Shown: positions 1-8,728, counted from the stretch's first letter. The stretch is 64,000 nucleotides of DNA from Pseudomonas abietaniphila (GCF_900100795.1 NZ_FNCO01000011.1:202162-266161); one strand, 5' to 3'. The notes: generated from the letters alone by a model not told the origin. Numbers and translations: made by a program.

Positions 1-264
1 GTCGAAGGACGATTGCTGGCCGTCGCCGTGACGGACCTGCTGCCCAACGGCTTGTCGGCGGTTTACACCTTCTACGAGCCCGCCGAAGAAAAACGTAGCC
101 TGGGGCGTTACGCGATTCTCTGGCAAATTGCCGAAGCCGCTCGCCTGCAACTGCACGCGGTGTATCTGGGCTACTGGATCAAGAACTGCAAAAAGATGAA
201 TTACAAGACCCAATATCGCCCTATCGAGCTGCTGACCAATCAAAGATGGGTCACTCTTTACTGA
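1..264 (+). CDS. bpt: Aspartate/glutamate leucyltransferase (C-terminal part)
   Basis: The 5' end of the gene lies outside the window; the frame is open from base 1 and stops at 264. The visible 87 residues match the C-terminal half of the Bpt/Ate aminoacyl-tRNA-protein transferase family, with the conserved stretches AVYTFYEP, RSLGRYAILWQI and YLGYWIKNCKKMNYK followed by YRPIELL. These enzymes transfer leucine from Leu-tRNA to N-terminal Asp or Glu of proteins, creating destabilising N-degrons in the cytoplasm. The product feeds the ClpS/ClpA pathway encoded 3 kb away. The assignment to the bacterial leucyltransferase branch rather than arginyltransferase rests on the pseudomonad context. 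Confidence 0.9.
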   Translation, partial: VEGRLLAVAVTDLLPNGLSAVYTFYEPAEEKRSLGRYAILWQIAEAARLQLHAVYLGYWIKNCKKMNYKTQYRPIELLTNQRWVTLY

Positions 265-269
265 AGCCC

Positions 270-299
270 TTGGCTTAACCCCCATTTTTCGGGCACAAT
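270..299 (+). promoter_or_regulatory. Putative sigma-70 promoter for infA
   Basis: TTGGCT (270-275) and CACAAT (294-299) are separated by 18 bases. Transcription from here would give a 5' leader of about 60 nt before infA. Weak by eye; no experimental support. Confidence 0.35.
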
Positions 300-365
300 G
301 CAGCCCGCTTTTGCCTGGCTGCCGTTTGCACCGGGCCATTCATTGGATACCGAGGGCTTTACTGC

Positions 366-584
366 ATGTCGAAAGAAGACAGCTTCGAAATGGAAGGCAC
401 TGTCGTCGACACCCTGCCCAACACCATGTTCCGTGTGGAGTTGGAAAATGGGCACGTCGTAACCGCGCACATCTCCGGCAAGATGCGCAAGAACTACATT
501 CGTATTCTTACCGGCGATAAGGTCCGCGTTGAACTGACGCCCTACGACTTGAGCAAAGGGCGCATCACTTACCGCGCCCGCTAA
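366..584 (+). CDS. infA: Translation initiation factor IF-1
   Basis: A 72-residue protein, the usual length of IF-1, consisting of one S1-like OB fold ([21 protein letters not shown] ... [15 protein letters not shown] ... GRITYR). IF-1 binds the ribosomal A site and assists IF-2 and IF-3 during initiation. The gene follows bpt by about 100 bp and ends just before a strong rho-independent terminator, so it is probably its own transcription unit or the last gene of the bpt unit. In enterobacteria infA also sits between aat and clpA, and the same neighbourhood is kept here. Confidence 0.97.
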
Positions 585-595
585 CAGGTCTTAAC

Positions 596-625
596 AAAAA
601 CGCCCGGCACATGCCGGGCGTTTTT
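596..625 (+). terminator. Rho-independent terminator of infA
   Basis: CGCCCGGCA / TGCCGGGCG stem flanked by AAAAA and TTTTT. The symmetric A and T runs mean it could act in both directions. Confidence 0.9.
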
Positions 626-653
626 GTTGGCGCAACGTAAGCTCAACACCCTT

Positions 654-743
654 TGCAGGAGCGCGCTTGCCCGCGATTACCGACTGGCTGACACACATGC
701 GGTGACTGATACGACGACATCGCGGGCAAGCGCGCTCCTACAG
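654..743. repeat. REP-type inverted repeat pair
   Basis: A 24-base arm with the core GGAGCGCGCTTGCCCGCGAT is repeated in inverted orientation about 40 bases later, ending in CTCCTACAG. This is the typical pseudomonad REP doublet, placed between the convergent infA and clpA genes. Related pairs occur at 35422, 51607 and 63267. Confidence 0.8.
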
Positions 744-759
744 GTTTTTCGCAGACAAC

Positions 760-785
760 AAAAAGGCGCCAATCGGCGCCTTTTT
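760..785 (-). terminator. Rho-independent terminator of clpA
   Basis: AAAAAGGCGCC / GGCGCCTTTTT palindrome located 20 bp past the clpA stop codon. The A/T symmetry allows termination on either strand. Confidence 0.85.
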
Positions 786-804
786 GCTGTGTCGCGGTGA
801 AACG

Positions 805-3075
805 TCAGGCCATTTCCGCCGTGGTTTCGTAGTCGAACGTGATCTCGCCGTCCTTGTAGTCGATGTGAACCACACCGCCATGCTCGGACAACTCGCCGAA
901 CAGAATCTCCTCGGCCAGTGGACGCTTGATCTTGTCCTGGATCAGACGCGCCATTGGGCGAGCGCCCATCGCAGCATCGTAACCGCCTTCCGCCAGATAG
1001 CTTCTGGCCGCATCGGTCACCTCAAGCAGCACACGCTTGTCTTCCAGTTGCGCCTGAAGTTCGGTAAGGAACTTGTCCACCACGCTTTTGATGACCTCAT
1101 GGCTGAGGCGACCAAACTGAATGATGGTGTCCAGGCGGTTGCGGAATTCAGGCGTGAAACTCTTCTTGATGACTTCCATCGCATCAGACGAGTGGTCCTG
1201 ATGGGTGAAGCCGATCGAAGCACGCGCTGCCGTTTCAGCACCGGCGTTGGTGGTCATGATCACGATCACATTGCGGAAGTCCGCTTTGCGGCCGTTGTTG
1301 TCGGTCAAGGTGCCGTGGTCCATCACCTGCAGGAGCAGGTTGAAGACTTCCGGGTGCGCCTTCTCGATCTCATCGAGCAGCAGCACACAGTGCGGCTGCT
1401 TGGTGATGGCTTCGGTCAACAGACCGCCCTGATCGAAGCCGACATAGCCTGGCGGCGCACCGATCAGACGCGAAACGGTGTGACGCTCCATGTACTCGGA
1501 CATGTCGAAACGCACCAGCTCGATACCCAGCGCTTTCGCCAACTGGCGAGCCGCCTCGGTTTTACCGACACCGGTAGGGCCTGCGAACAGGAACGAACCA
1601 ACCGGCTTGTCTGGCGATTTCAGACCCGCACGGGACAGCTTGATCGCAGTCGACAGAGAATCGATCGCCGCGTCCTGACCAAAGACCGTGAGTTTGAGGT
1701 CACGCTCAAGGTTACGCAGCAGTTCCTTGTCGGAGCTGTTGACGTGTTTTGGCGGAATCCGCGCGATTTTCGCGACGATGTCTTCAACCTGAGCCACTTC
1801 GATGCGCTTCACGCGCATCTCTGCCGGCTGCAGACGCTGATAGGCACCCGCCTCGTCAATCACGTCGATGGCCTTGTCCGGCATATGCCGGTCATTGATG
1901 TAGCGCGACGCCAGTTCAGCGGCGGCACGCAGGGCTTCATCACTGTATTCGATGCTGTGGTGCGCCTCGAAGCGGCCTTTCAGGCCACGCAGAATACCGA
2001 TGGTGTCTTCTACCGAAGGCTCGGACACGTCGACTTTCTGGAAACGGCGAGCCAGTGCACGGTCTTTTTCGAAGATGCCGCGGAATTCCTGGAACGTGGT
2101 CGAACCGATGCAACGGATATCACCCGAAGACAGCAACGGTTTGAGCAGGTTGGAGGCATCCATCACGCCACCCGACGCAGCACCGGCACCAATGATGGTG
2201 TGGATTTCGTCGATGAACAGGATCGCGTGCGGACGTTTTTTCAGCTCACCCAGCAACGCCTTGAAGCGTTTCTCGAAATCACCCCGGTATTTGGTCCCTG
2301 CCAGCAAGGCACCGAGGTCCAGGGAATAGACGACGCTGTTAGCCAGCAGGTCAGGCACCTGGTTGTCGACGATACGCTTGGCCAGACCTTCGGCGATGGC
2401 GGTCTTGCCCACACCGGCCTCACCGACGAGCAGCGGGTTGTTTTTACGACGGCGCGCGAGGATCTGAGCGACACGCTCGACTTCCAGCTCACGGCCTACA
2501 AGCGGATCGATGCGGCCTTGACGGGCCAGTTCATTCAGGTTGCTGGCATAGGCATCCAGAGGATTGCCCGAAGAAGAAGACTCGCCGCCCTCATCATCCT
2601 GCATATCTTGCTCACCTTCAGAGTGTTCGCCATGCCCTGGCACCTTGGAGATACCGTGGGCGATATAGTTGACGACATCAATACGGGCAACGCTCTGCTG
2701 TTTCAGCAGGAACACAGCCTGACTTTCCTGCTCACTGAAAATGGCCACCAGAACGTTTGCGCCGGTGACTTCACGCTTACCGGAACTCTGCACATGGAAC
2801 ACGGCACGCTGGAGCACGCGCTGGAAGCCCAGGGTTGGCTGGGTCTCGCGATCCTCATCATGCACGGGGATCAGCGGCGTGGTGGAGTCGATGAACTCCT
2901 GAAGGTCGTGTTTGAGTTTGTCGAGGTTTGCGCCGCAGGCACGCAGAACAGTGGCGGCAGCCTCATTGTCCAATAGGGCCAGCAGAAGGTGCTCGACCGT
3001 CATGAACTCATGACGCTTCGAACGGGCCTCCTTGAAAGCCAAATTGAGGGTGACTTCGAGCTCACGGTTTAACAT
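805..3075 (-). CDS. clpA: ATP-dependent Clp protease ATP-binding subunit ClpA
   Basis: A 756-residue class I Hsp100 unfoldase, the usual ClpA length. It has an N-terminal Clp_N double repeat (about 1-145) where ClpS docks, a linker rich in acidic and serine residues (about 150-170), a first AAA+ module with Walker A GEAGVGKT (218-225) and Walker B ILFIDE (ending at 290), and a second AAA+ module with Walker A GPTGVGKT (499-506) and Walker B LLLDE (ending at 569). GYVG pore-loop residues and an IGF loop (the ClpP-docking IGL equivalent) are visible. ClpA unfolds substrates and feeds them to the ClpP peptidase. clpS lies 29 bp upstream in the same direction, so the two are probably co-transcribed. 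Confidence 0.98.
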   Translation of the reverse strand: MLNRELEVTLNLAFKEARSKRHEFMTVEHLLLALLDNEAAATVLRACGANLDKLKHDLQEFIDSTTPLIPVHDEDRETQPTLGFQRVLQRAVFHVQSSGKREVTGANVLVAIFSEQESQAVFLLKQQSVARIDVVNYIAHGISKVPGHGEHSEGEQDMQDDEGGESSSSGNPLDAYASNLNELARQGRIDPLVGRELEVERVAQILARRRKNNPLLVGEAGVGKTAIAEGLAKRIVDNQVPDLLANSVVYSLDLGALLAGTKYRGDFEKRFKALLGELKKRPHAILFIDEIHTIIGAGAASGGVMDASNLLKPLLSSGDIRCIGSTTFQEFRGIFEKDRALARRFQKVDVSEPSVEDTIGILRGLKGRFEAHHSIEYSDEALRAAAELASRYINDRHMPDKAIDVIDEAGAYQRLQPAEMRVKRIEVAQVEDIVAKIARIPPKHVNSSDKELLRNLERDLKLTVFGQDAAIDSLSTAIKLSRAGLKSPDKPVGSFLFAGPTGVGKTEAARQLAKALGIELVRFDMSEYMERHTVSRLIGAPPGYVGFDQGGLLTEAITKQPHCVLLLDEIEKAHPEVFNLLLQVMDHGTLTDNNGRKADFRNVIVIMTTNAGAETAARASIGFTHQDHSSDAMEVIKKSFTPEFRNRLDTIIQFGRLSHEVIKSVVDKFLTELQAQLEDKRVLLEVTDAARSYLAEGGYDAAMGARPMARLIQDKIKRPLAEEILFGELSEHGGVVHIDYKDGEITFDYETTAEMA

Positions 3076-3104
3076 AGCTTCACCTCATACCCAAGTGTCC
3101 GGCG

Positions 3105-3467
3105 TTAACCGTCCTTCTCGATCTCACAGAGTAGCGGATGCTGGCTTTCCCTGGCGTATTGGTTCACCTGCATGGCCTTGGTCTCGGCGATGTCGCGGGT
3201 GAACAATCCGCACACTGCCCGTCCCTCTGTATGGACGGCCAGCATGACTTTGGTCGCCAGCTCACGATTCAGGTTGAAAAACACCTCGAGCACTTCGACC
3301 ACGAAATCCATCGGGGTGTAGTCATCGTTGAACAAAACCACCTTGTACATCGGTGGCACCTGCAATGTCGGCTTGGCTTCCTGTACGGCTATGCCCGCCG
3401 CGTCGTCCTCATGGGATTGCGGATCATCCTGATTGAATGTTAGTCGAATCTTGCTGATTGCATGCAT
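3105..3467 (-). CDS. clpS: ATP-dependent Clp protease adaptor ClpS
   Basis: A 120-residue protein with a disordered acidic N-terminus (about 1-35) followed by the ClpS fold. The substrate-binding segment YKVVLFNDDYTPMDFVVEVL (41-60) contains the NDD and Met residues that recognise primary destabilising N-termini, and the helix LATKVMLAVHTEGRAVC that contacts ClpA follows. ClpS delivers N-degron substrates, such as those made by Bpt, to ClpAP. It is the first gene of a clpS-clpA unit and is divergent from cspD. Confidence 0.97.
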   Translation of the reverse strand: MHAISKIRLTFNQDDPQSHEDDAAGIAVQEAKPTLQVPPMYKVVLFNDDYTPMDFVVEVLEVFFNLNRELATKVMLAVHTEGRAVCGLFTRDIAETKAMQVNQYARESQHPLLCEIEKDG

Positions 3468-3547
3468 GGTAAAGAAGGTTCGTAGGGGACGAAATTGAAA
3501 TAAGTAGTCACAGGCATACAGGTTTTCAACTGGACCGCTGCGTGACC

Positions 3548-3575
3548 TTGACTAACGGCTAAACGGTGTTACAAA
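3548..3575 (+). promoter_or_regulatory. Putative cspD promoter
   Basis: TTGACT (3548-3553), 16-base spacer, TACAAA (3570-3575). This would leave a 5' untranslated region of roughly 105 nt. Long leaders are common for cold-shock family genes, but no cold-box motif was recognised here. Confidence 0.45.
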
Positions 3576-3689
3576 CAATAGAACCCACATTGGGTAAAAA
3601 GGGTCCGCGCAGTCAACCAAAATTTTTTAGGTCCGGCGGATGAGAGGTGATGATACTCCCATCGGAGTCCTTTGCAGAGGGATGTGACT

Positions 3690-3956
3690 ATGCTAAGCGG
3701 TAAGGTCAAGTGGTTTAATAACGCCAAGGGGTATGGCTTCATCGTTGAAGACGGCAAGAACGAGGACCTGTTTGCTCACTACTCGGCGATTGAAATGGAT
3801 GGCTACAAAACCCTCAAAGCCGGCCAGCCGGTTCAATTTGAGACCATCCAGGGGCCGAAAGGTCTGCACGCCGTAAAGATCAGTGGGCTAACGTCGACCG
3901 CCAGCGCCAATAAAGAAGCAGCTCACTCACACGAAAAGCAGCACGAACACAGCTGA
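3690..3956 (+). CDS. cspD: Cold-shock-domain protein CspD
   Basis: An 88-residue single cold-shock domain with RNP1-like KGYGFI and RNP2-like DLFAHYS motifs, plus a short hydrophilic His-rich tail (SHEKQHEHS). The ATG at 3690 is preferred to an upstream in-frame TTG because of the GAGG ribosome-binding site just before it. CspD proteins bind single-stranded nucleic acid and, in E. coli, inhibit replication in stationary phase. Location next to clpS-clpA is the usual gamma-proteobacterial arrangement, which supports CspD over the other Csp paralogues. Confidence 0.9.
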   Translation: MLSGKVKWFNNAKGYGFIVEDGKNEDLFAHYSAIEMDGYKTLKAGQPVQFETIQGPKGLHAVKISGLTSTASANKEAAHSHEKQHEHS

Positions 3957-3994
3957 AATCACGCCTGAGCCGGACCGTTCAAGCGCGAGACAGG

Positions 3995-4036
3995 AAAAGC
4001 CGGTTAGCTCCACTTCTGGACTGACCGGCTTTTTTT
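3995..4036 (+). terminator. Rho-independent terminator between cspD and icd
   Basis: Arms AAAAGCCGGT and ACCGGCTTTT followed by a T run, with an 18-22 base loop. It lies between two convergent genes, and the A run on the other side could serve icd as well. Confidence 0.75.
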
Positions 4037-4058
4037 CGTCTGAGGCAGGGTGCAGGCA

Positions 4059-5315
4059 TTACATATGAGAGATCAGCGCATCCCCGAAGGCCGACGAAGA
4101 CAGTAATTTGGCTCCGTCCATCAACCGCTCGAAGTCGTAGGTTACGGTTTTCGCCGAAATCGCACCGTTGGTGCCCTTGATGATCAGGTCCGCCGCCTCG
4201 GTCCAGCCCATGTGCCGCAACATCATTTCGGCAGACAGGATTAACGAACCCGGGTTCACCTGATCCTTGCCGGCATATTTGGGCGCGGTGCCGTGGGTGG
4301 CTTCGAACATCGCCACGGTATCGGACAGGTTGGCGCCCGGCGCGATGCCGATGCCGCCCACTTCTGCCGCCAGCGCATCCGAGAGGTAGTCCCCGTTGAG
4401 GTTGAGCGTGGCAATCACGTCATATTCGGCCGGACGCAGCAGGATCTGCTGGAGCATGGCGTCGGCAATCGCGTCCTTGACGATCACGTTCTTGCCGGTT
4501 TTCGGGTTCTTGAACTGCATCCACGGGCCGCCGTCCAGCAGCGTTGCGCCGAACTCGCTCCCCGCCACCTCGTAGGCCCACTCCTTGAAGGCACCTTCGG
4601 TGAATTTCATGATGTTGCCTTTGTGGACAATGGTCAGCGAATCGCGATCGTTATCCACGACATACTGAAGGGCTTTTCGGGCCAGACGCTGAGTGCCCTC
4701 CTTTGAGACGGGTTTGACGCCGATGCCACAGTCCTGATCGAAGCGGATCTTGGTCACGCCCATTTCTTCCTTGAGAAACTTGATGACCTTGATCGCCTCG
4801 GGCGACCCGGCCTTCCACTCGATTCCTGCATAAATATCTTCGGAGTTCTCGCGAAAGATCGTCATGTCCACGTCGCCCGGCTTTTTCACAGGGCTCGGCA
4901 CGCCTTCGAACCAACGTACCGGACGCAGGCACACGTACAGGTCAAGCTGTTGGCGCAACGCCACGTTGAGCGAGCGGATCCCGCCGCCGACTGGCGTGGT
5001 CAGCGGCCCCTTGATCGACACCACGTAGTCTTTCACGGCATCCAGGGTTTCCTGCGGCAGCCAGGTGTCCTGGTCATAGACTTGCGTGGCCTTCTCTCCG
5101 GCGTAGACCTCCATCCAGGCAATCTTGCGCTCGCCGTTGTAAGCCTTGTTCACCGCCGCATCGACCACCTTGATCATGACCGGGCTGATATCGACGCCGA
5201 TGCCGTCGCCCTCGATGTACGGGATGATCGGATGGTTTGGCACGTTGAGCGAGTGATCGGCATTGACCGTGATTTTTTCGCCCACCGCTGGCACCTTGAT
5301 CTTCTGGTATCCCAT
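4059..5315 (-). CDS. icd: NADP-dependent isocitrate dehydrogenase (dimeric type)
   Basis: A 418-residue member of the isocitrate/isopropylmalate dehydrogenase family, the length of E. coli Icd. The substrate loop GGGIRSLNVALRQ contains Ser115, equivalent to the serine phosphorylated by AceK in E. coli. The metal/substrate segments IFRENSEDIYAGIEW and KGNIMKFTEGAFKEW and the coenzyme region ATHGTAPKYAGKDQVNPGS are present. It oxidatively decarboxylates isocitrate to 2-oxoglutarate in the TCA cycle. It is divergent from idh, which encodes an unrelated enzyme for the same reaction. Confidence 0.98.
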   Translation of the reverse strand: MGYQKIKVPAVGEKITVNADHSLNVPNHPIIPYIEGDGIGVDISPVMIKVVDAAVNKAYNGERKIAWMEVYAGEKATQVYDQDTWLPQETLDAVKDYVVSIKGPLTTPVGGGIRSLNVALRQQLDLYVCLRPVRWFEGVPSPVKKPGDVDMTIFRENSEDIYAGIEWKAGSPEAIKVIKFLKEEMGVTKIRFDQDCGIGVKPVSKEGTQRLARKALQYVVDNDRDSLTIVHKGNIMKFTEGAFKEWAYEVAGSEFGATLLDGGPWMQFKNPKTGKNVIVKDAIADAMLQQILLRPAEYDVIATLNLNGDYLSDALAAEVGGIGIAPGANLSDTVAMFEATHGTAPKYAGKDQVNPGSLILSAEMMLRHMGWTEAADLIIKGTNGAISAKTVTYDFERLMDGAKLLSSSAFGDALISHM

Positions 5316-5479
5316 GCTGACTCCGCCTGTTCTTGTTATCGCGTGATAGAGCGTTCGGGTTCTGGAGCGTTGCGCCAGGAAGCGCGCGCTCCACGAGCGT
5401 AGACCACTTGAACAGGCTTCGAAGCGAATGCTCCTTTAGTCGAAAACTGACCCGTTATTCATCTGCCCTACAGAACCCG

Positions 5480-5504
5480 CGGCAACCTGCGACAGGTTGC
5501 CGCA
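5480..5504. other. Perfect 11-bp-arm palindrome in the icd/idh gap
   Basis: GCGGCAACCTG and its exact complement CAGGTTGCCGC are separated by CGA. There is no T run after either arm, so a terminator is unlikely. The rest of the 540-bp gap (5316-5855) holds a smaller ACTAC-TATC-GTAGT palindrome (5598-5611), an idh promoter candidate and no convincing ORF. Confidence 0.6.
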
Positions 5505-5626
5505 GCCCGCATGAGACGGGGGTTTGCCGGTTTTTCACCGTTTTTGACGTGGCGACCAACGGCGCTGAATCGTTCCACGGGAGCGCAAAGCGTTCACACT
5601 ACTATCGTAGTAATGGCCGGGACCGG

Positions 5627-5635
5627 TGATATACT
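5627..5635 (+). promoter_or_regulatory. Putative extended -10 promoter for idh
   Basis: TGATATACT fits the extended -10 form TGn-TATAnT; the -35 side is poor. It would leave an untranslated leader of about 215 nt before idh. Confidence 0.4.
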
Positions 5636-5855
5636 CGCGCCGGTGACCATAGGGTCATTGGGGGCCGAGCCATCTTAAAGCCCTCGACAGGCTGGACCGT
5701 TACCACAGCCCAGCTGCTTGATGCTCGACTGATCTACCCCACATCACGCGACGAAATTCTCGACTTTCGGCTCATCGATACTTTGGGCGAAAGTGCCTAC
5801 CCTGCGCATCTCGAAATTTTGTGTACGCTCAGCAAAGAAGAGAGTTATCCCGAAA

Positions 5856-8081
5856 ATGTCCAACCGCTCGAAGATCATCTATACCTTCACCGACGAAGCG
5901 CCTGCCCTCGCCACCTACTCACTCCTTCCTATCATCGAAGCGTTCACCGCCTCCGCTGATATCGCCGTCGAAACCCGCGACATCTCTCTTGCAGCCCGCA
6001 TCCTGGCCAGCTTCCCTGAGCAGCTGGGCGACAAGAAGGTTTCCGACGATCTGGCAGAGCTGGGCGAACTGGCGACCACGCCGGAAGCCAACATCATCAA
6101 GCTGCCGAACATCAGCGCCTCGGTTCCGCAACTGAAGGCCGCGATCAAGGAGCTGCAAGCCAAGGGCTACAACGTCCCGAACTATCCGGACGAAGTCGTG
6201 ACCGACGCCGACAAGGCCGCCCGTGCTGGCTACGACAAGGTCAAAGGCAGCGCCGTGAACCCGGTTCTGCGTGAAGGTAACTCTGATCGCCGCGCACCGC
6301 TCTCGGTGAAGAACTACGCGCGCAAGCACCCGCACAAAATGGGCGCCTGGGCTGCAGACTCCAAGTCCCACGTTGCCCACATGGACAACGGCGACTTCTA
6401 CGGCAGCGAAAAATCCTCGCTGATCGAAACCGCTGGCGCCGTGAAGATCGAACTGATCGGCAAAGACGGCAGCACCACCGTGCTGAAAGACAAGACGTCG
6501 GTGCTGGCCGGTGAAATCATCGACTGCGCCGTCATGAGCAAAAAAGCCCTGCGCGCATTCGTGGCCAAGGAAATCGAAGACGCCAAGAAGCTGGGCGTTC
6601 TGTTCTCGGTTCACCTGAAAGCCACCATGATGAAGGTTTCCGACCCGATCATGTTCGGCGAGTTCGTCGCCGAGTACTACCAGGACGCGCTGAACAAGCA
6701 CGCTGAAGTCCTGAAGGAAATCGGCTTCAACCTGCACAACGGTATCGGCGACCTGTACGCCCGTATCAAGGACCTGCCAGCCGACCAGCAAGCGCAGATC
6801 GAAGCGGACGTCAAAGCCGTTTACGCGACCCGTCCTGCGCTGGCGATGGTCAACTCCGACAAAGGCATCACCAACCTGCACGTGCCGAGCGACGTCATCG
6901 TCGACGCCTCGATGCCTGCGATGATTCGTGATTCCGGCAAGATGTGGAACAACGACGGCGTCCTGCAGGACACCAAGGCCGTGATCCCGGATCGCTGCTA
7001 CGCCACCATCTACCAGGCTGTCATCGAAGACTGCAAGAAACACGGCGCCTTCGATCCGACCACCATGGGCAGCGTGCCAAACGTCGGCCTGATGGCTCAG
7101 AAAGCCGAAGAGTACGGCTCGCACAACAAGACTTTCCAGATTGAAACTGACGGCGTGGTCCGCGTGACCGACGACAAAGGTCAGGTTCTGATGGAACAGA
7201 ACGTTGAAGCCGGCGACATCTGGCGCATGTGCCAGACCAAAGACGCGCCGATTCAAGACTGGGTCAAGCTGGCCGTGAACCGTTCGCGCCTGAGCAACAC
7301 CCCGGCCATCTTCTGGCTGGACCCGCAACGTGCTCACGACGCGGTGATGATCAAGAAGGTCGAGAAGTACCTGAAGGATCACGACACCACTGGCCTGGAC
7401 ATCAGCATCAAGTCGCCGGTCGACGCGATGAAGGTTTCCCTGGAGCGTATCCGCGCTGGCAAGGACACCATCTCGGTGACTGGCAACGTGCTGCGTGACT
7501 ACCTGACCGACCTGTTCCCGATCATGGAACTGGGCACCAGTGCCAAGATGCTGTCGATCGTTCCGCTGATGAACGGCGGCGGTCTGTTCGAAACCGGCGC
7601 TGGCGGTTCGGCACCGAAGCACGTTCAACAGCTGAACGAAGAGAACTTCCTGCGCTGGGACTCGCTGGGCGAATTCCTGGCACTGGCGGCTTCGCTGGAG
7701 CACTTGGGTAACGTCTACAACAACCCGAAAGCGCTGGTACTTGCCACTGCCTTGGACAAGGCCACCGGCCAGTTCCTGGACAACAACAAGTCGCCGTCGC
7801 GCAAGGTTGGCGGTATCGACAACCGCGGCAGCCACTTCTACCTGGCCACCTACTGGGCTCAGGCTCTGGCGGCCCAGACCGAAGATACTGCCCTGCAAGC
7901 CAAGTTCACCGAGCTGGCCAAAACCCTGACCGATAACGAAACCACCATCGTTAACGAGCTGAACGCTGTTCAGGGCAAACCTCTGGACATCGGCGGTTAC
8001 TACTTCGCCACCCCAGAACTGGCCAGCAAAGCCATGCGCCCGAGCAAAACCCTGAACGACGCGATCAACGCGTTGAAGTAA
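5856..8081 (+). CDS. idh: NADP-dependent isocitrate dehydrogenase (monomeric type)
   Basis: 741 residues from the ATG at 5856, the typical size of the monomeric IDH-II family, which is unrelated in sequence to Icd. Recognisable family blocks include YTFTDEAPALATYSLLPI at the N-terminus, NYPDE, the central SVKNYARKHPHKMGAW and the C-terminal GGLFETGAGGSAPKH and KVGGIDNRGSHFY. An upstream in-frame start at 5793 was rejected because homology begins at MSNRSKIIYT and an AAGAGAG ribosome-binding site precedes it. It catalyses isocitrate to 2-oxoglutarate with NADP. Many pseudomonads carry both enzymes side by side and divergent, as here. Confidence 0.97.
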   Translation: MSNRSKIIYTFTDEAPALATYSLLPIIEAFTASADIAVETRDISLAARILASFPEQLGDKKVSDDLAELGELATTPEANIIKLPNISASVPQLKAAIKELQAKGYNVPNYPDEVVTDADKAARAGYDKVKGSAVNPVLREGNSDRRAPLSVKNYARKHPHKMGAWAADSKSHVAHMDNGDFYGSEKSSLIETAGAVKIELIGKDGSTTVLKDKTSVLAGEIIDCAVMSKKALRAFVAKEIEDAKKLGVLFSVHLKATMMKVSDPIMFGEFVAEYYQDALNKHAEVLKEIGFNLHNGIGDLYARIKDLPADQQAQIEADVKAVYATRPALAMVNSDKGITNLHVPSDVIVDASMPAMIRDSGKMWNNDGVLQDTKAVIPDRCYATIYQAVIEDCKKHGAFDPTTMGSVPNVGLMAQKAEEYGSHNKTFQIETDGVVRVTDDKGQVLMEQNVEAGDIWRMCQTKDAPIQDWVKLAVNRSRLSNTPAIFWLDPQRAHDAVMIKKVEKYLKDHDTTGLDISIKSPVDAMKVSLERIRAGKDTISVTGNVLRDYLTDLFPIMELGTSAKMLSIVPLMNGGGLFETGAGGSAPKHVQQLNEENFLRWDSLGEFLALAASLEHLGNVYNNPKALVLATALDKATGQFLDNNKSPSRKVGGIDNRGSHFYLATYWAQALAAQTEDTALQAKFTELAKTLTDNETTIVNELNAVQGKPLDIGGYYFATPELASKAMRPSKTLNDAINALK

Positions 8082-8121
8082 GGTTTGCCGGATAGGCGGC
8101 TCACCCCGCCGAACGCAAAAT

Positions 8122-8153
8122 GAAAGCCCCGGCCATGTGTCGGGGCTTTCTTG
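8122..8153 (+). terminator. Rho-independent terminator of idh
   Basis: GAAAGCCCCG / CGGGGCTTTC hairpin with a short loop, followed by TTGTTT. Confidence 0.75.
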
Positions 8154-8181
8154 TTTATTGGGGTACACACGATCCCCTGCA

Positions 8182-8264
8182 GGAGCAATCGGAGGTTACG
8201 ACGGTCGCGATGCGGTGTGTCAGGAAAACCGCTATCGCGCCCCCCCCTAACCTCGGATTGCTCC
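8182..8264. repeat. Inverted repeat element between idh and nudJ
   Basis: GGAGCAATCGGAGGTTA (8182-8198) is complemented, with one mismatch, by TAACCTCGGATTGCTCC (8248-8264). The left arm and adjoining bases (TCGGAGGTTACGACGG) recur at 32438, so this is a dispersed family rather than a local operator. Confidence 0.65.
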
Positions 8265-8287
8265 GACATTTACCGAGGAGATTTCGA

Positions 8288-8728
8288 ATGACCTGGCAAC
8301 CCCACATCACCGTCGCCACCATCGTCGAAGACAACGGCCGCTTTCTGTTCGTCGAAGAAGTCAAAAATGACAAACGGGTACTCAATCAGCCCGCGGGCCA
8401 TCTGGAAGCCAACGAAACCCTGCGCGACGCCGCGATTCGCGAAACCCTGGAAGAAACCGGCTGGGACGTCGAATTGACCGGCGTGGTCGGCATTTATCTG
8501 TACACCGCGCCCAGCAACGGTGTGACCTATCAGCGGGTGTGCTTCACCGCCAAAGCCGTGAAACACCATCCCGACCGCGTACTGGACACCGGCATCGTCG
8601 GCGCGCCGTGGTTCACTCACGACGAACTGGCCGCTCAACCCGAGCGCTGGCGCAGCGAGCTGGTCCTGCAATGCCTCGACGATTACCTGGCAGGCCCGGT
8701 CCACAGCCTGGATGTCGTGCGCAACTGA
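8288..8728 (+). CDS. nudJ: Nudix hydrolase, NudJ-like phosphatase
   Basis: 146 residues with a canonical Nudix box at about 37-59 (GHLEANETLRDAAIRETLEE followed by TGW), matching Gx5Ex7REUxEExGU. NudJ (YmfB) enzymes hydrolyse thiamine pyrophosphate precursors and nucleoside di- and triphosphates in the cytoplasm. In E. coli nudJ also lies directly upstream of mnmA, hflD and purB, and the same order here is the main reason for the symbol. The ATG at 8288 has a GAGGAG ribosome-binding site; earlier in-frame starts lie inside the preceding repeat. Confidence 0.9.
   Translation: MTWQPHITVATIVEDNGRFLFVEEVKNDKRVLNQPAGHLEANETLRDAAIRETLEETGWDVELTGVVGIYLYTAPSNGVTYQRVCFTAKAVKHHPDRVLDTGIVGAPWFTHDELAAQPERWRSELVLQCLDDYLAGPVHSLDVVRN

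Noticed and set aside
654..743. Possible tRNA or small RNA between infA and clpA, as serW in E. coli
   Set aside because: No cloverleaf or CCA end; the sequence is a REP doublet followed by the clpA terminator.
784..2976. A 730-codon plus-strand open frame opposite clpA
   Set aside because: It is the antisense of a strongly conserved gene; long antisense frames are expected in GC-rich codon usage, and the translated sequence has no recognisable domain.
5919..8168. A 749-codon minus-strand open frame opposite idh
   Set aside because: Same reason; idh is clearly coding on the plus strand and the antisense product shows only Val/His/Gln-rich composition typical of shadows.
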